From positions 3,773,402 through 3,837,401 of the forward strand of contig VZSR01000028.1 of NCBI GenBank assembly GCA_013398615.1: a stretch of DNA of 64,000 nt, in the 5' to 3' direction. The notes beneath the pieces were generated by a model, which saw only the letters and a list, made by a program, of their open reading frames with translations, ran no database searches and was not told where the DNA came from. Shown here in pieces: positions 12,059 to 22,192 of the stretch (its first letter is position 1; each line of letters begins with the position of its first letter). This DNA is from Brachypodius melanocephalos. Taxonomy: Eukaryota; Chordata; Aves; Passeriformes; Pycnonotidae. Made by a program: the position numbers and the translations under genes.

Positions 12059-12194
12059 AGGATATCAGCTCCACTGGTCAGAGCAGGTGCTAATAATGCC
12101 AAGGTTGTGGGTTTGATCCTATAGGAGCTATTCACCTAAGAGTTGGCCTTGATGATCCTTGTGGATCTCTTCCAACTCAGACCATTCTGTGTTT
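12059..12194 (+). mobile_element. tRNA-Ile-derived SINE with CR1-like tail (TguSINE1-like)
   Basis: The first 70 or so bases follow a tRNA-Ile gene. An A-box-like region (TCAGCTCCACTGGTCAGAGCA) is followed by GGTGCTAATAATGCC, which corresponds to the anticodon arm with AAT. Next come CCAAGGTTGTGG and a B-box-like GGGTTTGATCC. The following part, TTGGCCTTGATGATCCTTGTGG to CTTCCAACTCAGACCATTCTGTG, is a CR1-type 3' tail. A tRNA-Ile head fused to a CR1 tail is the known structure of TguSINE1-type elements of songbirds, mobilised by CR1 enzymes. The copy is diverged (eroded acceptor stem, several B-box changes), so it is neither a working tRNA gene nor likely to be active. Exact ends are approximate. 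Confidence 0.8.
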
Positions 12195-15100
12195 TAGGGA
12201 GAGCTTGCCTGAAGCCCAGGGGACACAGCGGGGGCTTCCCAAAAGGCATGCATTGTAGCCTCTGGTGTGGTGTAGCTTGGCTCCCACAGATTCCCCACAG
12301 AAAAGAGGCTCATTTTTCAGTGGTTGAGGGACAATATTTCTGGATCCAGGGGGTAAATCCTGGTCTACCTTTAGGTCTCCCAAAGGTGTGTGTGTGCATC
12401 TGGGTTGTTGGGTGCTTCTCCAAGGCTGACAGTAGGGCAACAAAATGGCAGATGGGCCATCTTCCTATTCACAGTATGGGTCCTTTACTTGTGCAAGTGT
12501 ATAGCAGAATTTATTGTAAAAGTGCCTTCAGAGCATGTCAGCAACCTTAGAGAGCTACTGGTATGAGTACTTGTTTGCCAACAAGAAAAAAGCTAAAAAT
12601 TAAAAAATCCCAGTACTGTGGTATACAAGTTAAGGCAATGTTCCATTAAAAAACAAACCACAAAACAAACACACACATACACAAACCACTTGCACTTTTT
12701 TTCAGCTCACATTTCCTTCGTTTATCAACAATAACCATTACCACAAGAAAATGACGAGGTCTTACCTGATGCTGCTGCTAGGAAAAGAGTTTCACTACAG
12801 AAGGCCATCACAGATGTCAATGTTGTAGGAATCAGCAACAGACCCACTGCCTCTCCCACAGGAAGCACAAGCCAAAGGCAAACCCAGGGGCGATGTGGTA
12901 AACAAACACTGTGCTTCCAACCTAAGCCCTGGAAAAGAAAAGTTACTTTTGATGAACTAAAAGAATTCCTGAGGACAACTTGCAGTAAAGATAAACTTTA
13001 ACCACGATCTGACATGACAGTCAATAAATAACTTCAAGATAATCACACATACCTCTTTGGTAGGCAGTGGTCTAACCCAGGCAGAGATGCTTTTAGAACA
13101 TGGCTGTTCTCACCAGCCCTTGATATTTTTCTTGCGATCCAGGCAACATCACATCAAAAAACCTACGCCACAGCTGTCAGGGCTTCTCTCCAGCAGATAA
13201 TTAAATTCCATTGTGACAAGTGAGCTCAAGTTTAGTGACACCATCCCTGCCAACCAAACAAGAATGAGAGCCATCAGCTGCACAGACGTTGATCGCTTTG
13301 CTGAAGAAGAGGTGCCTGCAAGTACTTACCAGCATCCTCCCAGGGTAGTTGCTCAGCCCCCAGGAGGTACCTGACAATAACATGAGTACATCTCAACAGA
13401 TGATTGTGTTGGGATCAATGTGCTTATGCAAGAAGGCCTGACAAAAGTGGAGCAAGTCAACAAGTTTAAAGGACATTCAAGATCTTTCCCAAACCAGAAA
13501 AAGACAGTGTTTATCTTGGGTGGTAGCATGGTAGGCTTATGCTAAATGCAAAAGACGAAGCCATCAGTGTTTTTTCCCATGGGCTGCCCTCTCAAGTCTC
13601 TCTTTTAGGTAAAGAGGGGTTATTTTCTCATCGTAGGTACATCCCATATTTTTGCAGATATGTTCATTTGCCTTAGAATATAGCTTTTAAACTTAGCTTA
13701 TCCATCAAAAATTAGACTGCACATTAGCTAGTACCTAACAACCACCTTTCCATTGCTATATTGCTTCATATGTAAGTCAATTATTTCTCAGCTAATTATT
13801 GAACTATACAATTGTAAGTGCAGCTGGAGGAAAACTGCATTTTTCCCTCACAAGAGAATAATACTGCTTCTCTGCTGGCATCTCAGAGAGACTCCCCTAA
13901 TTAAGAATGGGTGGCCAGGTCTCACATTTAAGAACTGCATGAGCCATATCTCTTCACTTGCTTTGCTCGTGGCTCAAGTGTTTCAAGCCAGCATTCCTGC
14001 TGCAGTAGCTCCAGAGACGCTAGTGGGATGTCACAGTTACAGAGGCATACATCTGCCTTGAACGTGCTGTGCCAGCCAGAGAACAGCTCAGATCCCACAC
14101 AGCCTCCAGGCTCTCCCCTGGTACACAGGAGGAGGTGTATCTGGCCTCCAGGGAGGCACTCCAGGAGCCTACTGCTGAGCCAACAGCAAGAAAATGCAGC
14201 GCATTTGAGCAGGAAATTAAACCTGACTCTCCCATAGTCTCAACAAATGGCTCAGCCAGCCTGCTGCAGTCAGTCTCTCAGTAGTCTCTCCATCCCCTCT
14301 GAGAACTGAACACTCACACACACATCCTGAATCAAAGCCGGCTGCCCCAGTCCGTGAGACGTCATCACTGGCAGCTGGGGGGGAAGGCCTGAGGCTTGAC
14401 AGCACCTAAATGCTGGGTGTAGAGACTTGAAAACATGGCTAAATCGGTTGGCCTCTTCCTAGATCTCATCCTAGGCTCCCAAAATCTGAGTTTATTCATC
14501 ACCCTATGTGCTTTGCTAGCAGCATTGGCTTCTCTGCTTGTCAACACGCCGATTTCTGAATTCTCAGTGCAAAGGAAGCCTTTCATGGTTTGGCATCCTC
14601 TTATATGTTTATGCTTCTCAAGAAATATTCTCTAGCCAAGTCTTTAAGTTCTTACATTAGTCCCCAAGCCCAGACATCAATATGTTGCTGATCAGGTCTT
14701 TTCACATCATGCTGCTTTTATCTGGAATGCTGTTTCTGATGTAACCAGTGAAGCCGATGTTTTAAAGAATGTGGTTAATTTTTTTTTCTTTTTGTTTAAC
14801 ACTTGAGCACAGCTATTTCTTTTGCTATAAGACTTCAACAAGAAATTTGCCTTATAAATGCTATTATGCTGGGGAGGTCCTGATTTGCATCTTTGTCCTT
14901 GGATAGTGTAGATGCAGCACAGGGGTCCACAAACAGAGATTGATTGATTTTTTTTCTCCCCCCCTTTTATAGTCCACAATAAAAAGTTTCTTTAAAGGGG
15001 AAGAAAAGAGAAGCACGTGCTTAATATTGAAGAATAGCCTGCTTGTGCTTGATACATTGGAGAAACAGTTCAAGAACACTTCATCCTCCTGCAACTATTT

Positions 15101-18100
15101 CCTGCACTTCTGCCAAGGTTAGGGAAACCTTGGGTTAGCTGCTGCCTGAATACCGTGGGCTGGTATCAGTCTGAACAAGTTCAACTGACTGCTTAGATTT
15201 TCATCTTTATTCTGCCTCCTGTTGTCTTCCCACTTGGCAAATAGAAATCACCTTCGACTTTGGGGGAGGCCTCAGCTGAAAGCACCCAACAAAGAGAATT
15301 CCTCAAGAGATGCTGGCTGAGGGGTCAAGGTTCTTTCATTGAGGCTCCTAACTCAGCTGTGCTGGTGATCAGCCATCTGTCATAAAAATAAGACTGTAGA
15401 TCAGCCTGGTCTGCAATCAGGTGGGTCAGAAAACACAACAGCATAGTCTCATAAATGACTGAAAAATTGGACCAAAAAAAAGCAAGAAAAGTCCACCTCC
15501 CTCAAACTCCCCCTTTTTTCACACGAGTGAAGAAAACAGAAGTGACAGAAAGAGAAAGAATCAGGCAAGTAAGACAAACTTTACCTCATTTCTCATTTTG
15601 GCTTTAAACGAAAAACACTGCTTGCCAGAACAATCCTTGGATGCTGACTGGCTTTGCACACAGCTCCTCTGACGTACAGGCCAGAAGAGGAGCAGCACCA
15701 GGATAGAGAACAGAGCGATCTCAACTCCGAACAGCTGCGGGACAACTGGCCCAGCACAGCTGCAAATGGAGGCTGCAGTGCTGCTCCTGCACTCACTTTG
15801 AGCTGCCCCTCACACGGGAACCAGCCCTTCCACTGTCCATTTGCACTGCTCTGGGTCTAAGGGCTACAGCATTTTGTGTGCCTTGTGGGAAGAGGCACAC
15901 AGATAAACCTGACCTGCTGGAAAATAAGTGAAAAATACAGCAGATTTCCCCTCTGATGGTTGTCCTTTTTTGTAATAAGAATCATGCTAACCACTGCTTT
16001 CTGTCAGGGGACGGTGGTCTGGGCCTAATTTTAACAGCTTCAGTGATTTAGATATAGGAAATGCAGAACATAGGGATGGGGAAGAGCTCAAGCAGTTCAG
16101 CAGATACAGGAGAGGAACACCTTCTTCCATGAGCTGCCTTGGGGAAACTGCTGAAGGCACATTACCATGGCTACCTACCTTAACAGACAACGATTTTTTT
16201 CCCAGTTATTTCATGGCAGAAGAAGGGTTCCCAGTGCCAGCTTTCTTTTTCTCCTTTTTTTCATGAGGGAATGCCAACAGTGGTTCCTGCTGGCCAGCCT
16301 GCCCCCTCCTGTGGTGTCTGCATTCACCAATCCCTTCAAAATCTCCTGTGGGCCTGGGGCTGTCCTGCCTCTGCTCTCTGGGAGATGGCCTGATGCAGAT
16401 ACCCTCGGGATGAGCTGCCAAAATCCCTGCCACAATCCTAGAGGGCTGTCAGGGAAAGGGCCCTGCTGGGGGAAAGTTCAGAAGCAGGAAACAACATGAG
16501 AAGAACCAGAGATAATTGGGGAAGAGCATAGGTTTATTGGGGAAGAGGTTTCTGGAAGGACCAGGGTGCATTTCATGACTGCCAAGTCTATTTTATGGTA
16601 CCCTGGTTTTTTGTCCTTTCTGAACAATTGTGGTTAGAATACCATTATTGGCAGTAATGCTGCTACTGGATAATAAAGCCTCACAGACTGATCTGGAGCC
16701 CATGCAAAGAAATACAAAGATTCCCATTATCTTTGGCTCAGCTTCACAAAGAATAGTCAAGTTACATTATTAAACACATCTATAGATTAATTTCTCTCCA
16801 GTTAAAATTTTTGCTTCCTAAAAATGCTGTGTCTAACCTCATCAGAAAGAAAAGAAGAAGTAGAGGGTGAGCAGAGAAAGGAAAGGCATCGTATCATAAA
16901 CAGCATGCAATGTTACAAACATGAGAATAATCTTCTTCTAAAAAAGAAAAAAAGCGCCACTAACTTTTTCACATTTTAGCAAACTTTTCAATTAGGATTT
17001 CTTCCTGGCTATTTAAATATGCTTAAAGTAATGATTTGCTGTAATTTGTCTTTTTCCTTTGGAAACATACCGTGCTATTGTCAGCTTTAAAAAAGAAGCA
17101 ATTTTCTGACTTTTGAGATTGAGTAGGTCACGGAAAAATTACTACTGTGGGAGCCTATAATTAAATCGAAAATGCAGCTGCACCTATAAAAAAAATAAAA
17201 TTAAGTTTATTCTATTAATACTTGAATCTAGAATTGTATTTGACTCTTCAGACACAGGTCAGCTCAAGCTGTACCTTAACTGCAGAACTTCAGTAGCTGC
17301 ACAGCCACTTGCAAAATCAGACACGATATAGTACATACAGACGGATTGGCAAGTATTTGCTGGTATCTGAATTGGAGTCAGTGTGGCTTGATTGTCATTT
17401 CCACACGCAGAGCCTTTCTCTCCTCTTTTCCTAGAAATGGCACTACATCTTTGGGTGTTGGTTTTGTGCTTGCTTTTTTTTTAAAGAAACTCAATTAAAA
17501 TAAATCCAGGTAAAATCACTAAGGTTTTTTTGTAAATTTAACTAGAAGAAGTACAGAAGAAGGCTTTTGAAATAAATCATGCAGTACATCTGAATTGAAT
17601 AAAGATCTTTTCCCAGATTTTGACTAGTCATGAAATGAAGACAAGATTCTAGACAATACCATGTCAAAAAAACCCCCAGGCTTTCTGTATTTATAAATAA
17701 AATTTATCATAAATTCTGACTGAATGTTCACACAGTACCAGATACAGGCTTTGAATTAAGTATTAAGTGAAAATATTGAAAAAAAAATTTGTGACACACG
17801 AGAGATTTTAAAACACCTAAAATATACAAAATTAACAAAAGCCTCACCGAGAAAATAAGATATAGACATTGTCTAACAATTCATGAGACTTATCCTGATG
17901 TCTGATGATAAAAAATACTTCCACGGAAATCTTCAAAGAAATATATAAAATCAGAAGAAGAACAAATCAGTCTAAAATAATGGTATTGATTTTATTTATT
18001 AACAGTAATAAAATAGCTTTTTAAAAATTATTGCATTTAGGATCACCTTTCATGATTTTCTAGGATAATAATAGGTGGGATTCTACAGCTCTTCCATATT

Positions 18101-21100
18101 GCATGATTTTATGTATTACACAATAATTTGTAAAACTACATTTCCTTAGAACGTCCTCTGGTTCACTAAGTGTAAGGGGTTTTTTCCCTTTCAACCAACA
18201 GGAAGGAAATTATTCTTCTTCTTTTCATCAGTCATTCTCACATGTCCAGCTTTCCATGCTATTATAAAGAACATAGCTAAACCCATTCAATTTATATAAA
18301 TGTCTATACCCTATTGATTACATATAACAGGCTGAAACCCTTTCTTCGTGTGCAAATTCCACTATTTTAATACACTTACGTATCACATCCAATGCAGCTA
18401 TCCACAACTACTGTGAGAATGAAAACAGCGTATCAGACAGGGTAAAATAAAGAAAAAGATTTATAAGGGAACATTATACACAACACAGGAAAGATCTCTT
18501 TTTCCCGTTTCAGAAATTACTTGTGAGCCACAGTGCTGTTGGAGACAGAGCCCACAAAACCTATATCATCGCATACACGACTTCATTAAGCCCAGAAGTG
18601 ATCCTGAGAAGCAGCAGTTTAATTATTTGATTTCACATCTACAGATCGCTATCTCCCGGCTGCCTGCTTGGTCAGCGGCATGTTTTGTTTTGTTTTTTTT
18701 TTCCCTTCCTCACTTTGTGCCATAGAGCTGGCTTTCTATTTTCCAGCTGCATATATTCCGTGGAGGAAAAGAAAACTGATCCATGAAGTTCCTATTTGCA
18801 TAAAGTGCAGAAACATCTGTCACAGGATTCTTGTTGGTGGATTGAAGCATCAGGAGATAGTGCCACTGATCATCTGCCTTAATACTATTGAATTCTGTTT
18901 CTGTCAGCGGGAGCTCTGAGCGAGGGTGTTTGAGGAGGCAGAGAAAAGAGAGTTTGCTCAGAGAAAACATTCCTACTATTTCTTGAAATGTGTGACGCTG
19001 TCTCACACAAACACTCAGGAATGAGCTCTGCCCCAGGACCAGTAAATGCCCTGTTACATCTGATACCAGGTTTTTTTGCAAATACAGATCTTATAAAGGT
19101 ATGTGATGATTTAATCAGCACCCTGCAGTTGTCTAGAGTACACAGCAGCCTTTTTTTTGTTAAACCTCATGCAATGAATGATCCGTGTAGCAGGGATAAC
19201 ATTAGAAAGTGCTCGCTCTGCAATGCTGGTTTGAGTTTTGGTTTTGGTTTAGGAAATCAAATAAAAAATCTTGAGGAAAAATTGTCAGTGTCTGAGATCA
19301 GGAAAAATTTCATTCTGTTTCTGTGTGTATATATAATGCATGACTACAATCATAAATATCAGGTGGAGCAGCCAATTCATTCATACAGAATACATAAATA
19401 GAACAGAATCTCAATGAAATATAATAGCAACAATTTAAAAAAAACAGAATGACTGTTAGGTCAAGTGTTATTTCTAAAAACACTAAAAGTACTTTTGTTA
19501 ATATACGAATTTCATATTTTTGCATTACATTCTGCTCTTTTTTATTACAGATGATTTTTAAAATTCACTAGCTCTCTTGACAAAATTGTACAGACAGATT
19601 TCAGGCTGGCCTCCTCTCTCACATCAATGAGAGTCAGAAATCAGTCTAATCTGCGGTATGCAGTGCAAAGAAAGTGCTCCTCTCAGCTCCTCTGTTTTGT
19701 GGAGTTTAACAGCCAGTCTGAGAGAAAAATAAAGTTTCTTCGCATTTACTATCTACTTATGTCAGAAGTAGCATGAAGGTGGTCAACACAGCACTATTCC
19801 CTGTTTTCTGTCAAAAAGCTCCGAGACACTCGGCTTCCTAAGCTACGTCAGCAGAGATTAATACCACATTAGTAAAATCTGATTCATCATTGTCATTGCA
19901 AAGCAGCAAGGCTTTGAATATTTCTTTTTCATAGCTGATCTCTGTAACATGTATGTATGCTGCTTTTTTTTTTCTCCCTCACTCCTTTACACATTCACAG
20001 ATACCTTGACCCAACTGCAAACGTCCAAGTGCAGGAAATACCTGTTCAGAAGCACAGCAAACCAGGGTCACAGGAAATCATGAAACAAACAATTGTAAAA
20101 ATAATAATAAAACCCAACAACTGCATCAGAAGGGACCTTTGCTCCCGTACACATATTTGTATAAAAAGTTTCTCTGGAAGTGGTTCACCAGCAGACAGTA
20201 ATCAGCTAAGATACTTCTTTGTAATTTTTTTGTTTCATAAATAATACAGGAGTTTACTAACAGGAAGTTTGTGGAAAGCAACAGTAAACAGTCTAGCAAT
20301 CCATCTGTTATTGCGGAATGCAAGAAAGCTGAATCAGATTCTGTGCAAGTGGACTATTTTTGCTGTTTGTGCTAGCAAAGATGTGCGGGAAATGGGCATT
20401 TAGAGTCATTGTTAACGTGAACTCTTGTGGACCTCCTTTTTCCCTCGCCTTGCAGAAAGGGATGGCTGGGTGCAATTTCAGCAAGAAGCCTGAGGACTTC
20501 TGTGGCTACAGAGTAGCTCGTAATAAACCTGAGCAAAGCAGACAAGGCATTTGTATCAGACGTGAAATATTCAAGTGACAGTTACAAAGGGACTTTTGCT
20601 TCCTCGAAATCAATCTCAGAAAGAATGACTTCTAAATTAAAACACTCACAAACTCCTGTTAGCGCCTTCCTCAGCATCAAGATATTTATCAGGAAGAAGT
20701 CGAAGGGTTGGAGGGAACTGGAGTAGGAGGAAAGGAAACAAGGAAAAATAAGGTAACGATGGAGGTTGTACTGACAGACTTTCTGTGCCAGCACAAGTAG
20801 AGAGTCAAGCAAGGGTGAAAAAAAAGCTAGTATCTTTCCTGAAGACAGACTGTTCTGCTGGCATTGGTCCACCCTTGATATATTGCTTATGAATAGAAGG
20901 CTAGAAAGAGAGCGGGGGCAGGCGTGTAAATTAGTCACTACTACTACAAAAGCAAGCTTTCCTTGCCAGCGGCAAAGCGGTGTCTCACCTCAAACATTAA
21001 TTTGTAGCGCTGAAGTGTGTGTCCAAGACAAAAAGTTGTGCTGCGAAATAAATGAGAGCCAAAAGCCTAAGTATAGGATTATACCCTGTGCTTACTAGGA

Positions 21101-21279
21101 ACCACTTAATTTTAACAAGCTAACAAATTCTGCTTGTTCACAACGCGTCTGAATATTACACATTGCACTTGGTTTAGACGAGACAGTAAATACGCAGAAA
21201 ACCTCCGTCCAAAACAAAACCTGCTAGAAAGATGTATGAAGTTGTCAAGAAACAAAAAATGTCAACCTGCGGGGCATGG
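12195..21279. other. long gene-free stretch
   Basis: I can support no exon here. The segments 12200-16500 are mixed-composition DNA with short chance frames. From about 16700 to 20600 the sequence becomes AT-rich, with many TAAT, ATTTA and TTTAAA motifs and few repeats, resembling conserved regulatory DNA of gene deserts. No tRNA, miRNA or snoRNA that I know stands out. From about 20900 CpG frequency begins to rise towards the island that follows. Confidence 0.5.
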
Positions 21280-21900
21280 TATCAGCCGACTGTCGTGCGC
21301 TGAACAGGGAGGGCAATCCCAGCGGGATGCTCCTAAGGGTTTACACCGGCAAAGCGACGCCTTTGGCCGCAGGCCGGCCCCTCACGGCGCTGCCACACGC
21401 CGGGAGGAACGCGGAGGCGAGGGGCTCGCTGGGGCGGGGGATCGCCGGGCCCGAGCAGGGGGAGCCGCGGCCGCTCGACCCTGGGCCGGGAGCCGCACCC
21501 ACCGCCGGGCAGGGCCGGGCAGGGCCGGGCAGGGCAGGGGAGGGCAGGGCAGGGCAGGGCAGGGCAGGGCACAGTAGGGCAGAGTAGGGCACAGTAGGGC
21601 AGGGCAGGGCAGGGCAAGGCAGGGCACGGCCGCCATCTGCCGGCGCTGCCGGGCCGAGCTCTGAGGGAGCCGGGGCCGCGCCGGGACCCGCGCGCCTCCC
21701 GCGGCGCTCTGCTGCCCCCTGCCGGCCCGCCGCGCACACCGCGGGCCCCGCGCCCTGAGGGGCGGAGCGCTGGGCCCGGCCCGCCCGGGGGGAACCCGGG
21801 ATTCCCCAGGGAAAACGGGAACCAGGCCGGGGCCTGCAGCCTCTGCCGGGCCGCTGGATCTGCCCGGGACACACAGAGGCGCTCCGCAGCGCGGCCCTCA
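21280..21900. promoter_or_regulatory. CpG island, probable promoter
   Basis: About 620 bp are very GC-rich with a CpG every few bases, in sharp contrast to the flanks. An Sp1-type GC box (GGGGCGGGGG) sits at 21431-21440. A YY1-like ATGGCGGC core lies on the minus strand at 21629-21638 (GCCGCCAT on plus). Islands of this kind in birds and mammals usually mark transcription starts, often bidirectional ones. Which strand is transcribed and which gene it serves cannot be told from the sequence. No TATA box is evident. The long frames across it (up to 241 codons) are open because of GC richness and a G-rich repeat and look non-coding. Confidence 0.75.
21504..21629 (+). repeat. GGGCA/GGGCC pentamer tandem repeat
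   Basis: Roughly 25 units of a 5-bp motif (GGGCA, with early GGGCC-containing and later GTAGG-containing variants) lie inside the CpG island. Runs of GGG separated by two bases fit the G-quadruplex consensus many times over on the plus strand. The repeat encodes Ala-Leu-Pro-Cys strings on the minus strand, which explains the apparent long ORFs there. Its length is likely to vary between individuals. Confidence 0.92.
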
Positions 21901-22123
21901 CGGACAAGCTGCCGCTTCTCCCCAGATTTACCCCCGTTTGGACAAGGAACATCAGTGAGAGCTTCAAGGCTGCACTGTCTGCACTGAAGTGCAAACTTCG
22001 GCAAAAATGGTTTTGCACGACAGCACCGCACCCTTGCCACCGAAGCTGATCCTGACAACTCCGTTATTTGTTAAAGCTGTAAAAGACATTGCCGAACAAC
22101 TGGTAGTGCAATCCCGGGCTTGA

Positions 22124-22189
22124 GCAGGGGGGTTGGTGACCCACGGTGCTCCCCTCATCCTGACCCGTTCTGTGAGCCTGATTCTGTGA
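22124..22189 (+). mobile_element. probable CR1 3'-end fragment
   Basis: A GCAGGGGGGTTGG motif near the start and a CATCCTGACCCGTTCTGTGAG...GATTCTGTGAG ending resemble the CR1 tail (GGGTTGG ... AACC.TTCTGTGATTCTGTGA). The middle is diverged, so the call is weaker than for the other CR1 tail in the window. Confidence 0.5.
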
Positions 22190-22192
22190 GCT

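Noticed and set aside
12061..12130. Functional tRNA-Ile gene
   Set aside because: The A box, acceptor stem and B box are eroded and the sequence runs straight into a CR1-like tail, so a SINE is the better explanation.
21333..22058. Minus-strand open frames of 241 and 225 codons
   Set aside because: They cover the CpG island and the GGGCA pentamer repeat. Openness follows from high GC and the repeat (Ala/Leu/Pro/Cys strings); there is no domain, and two frames are open at once.
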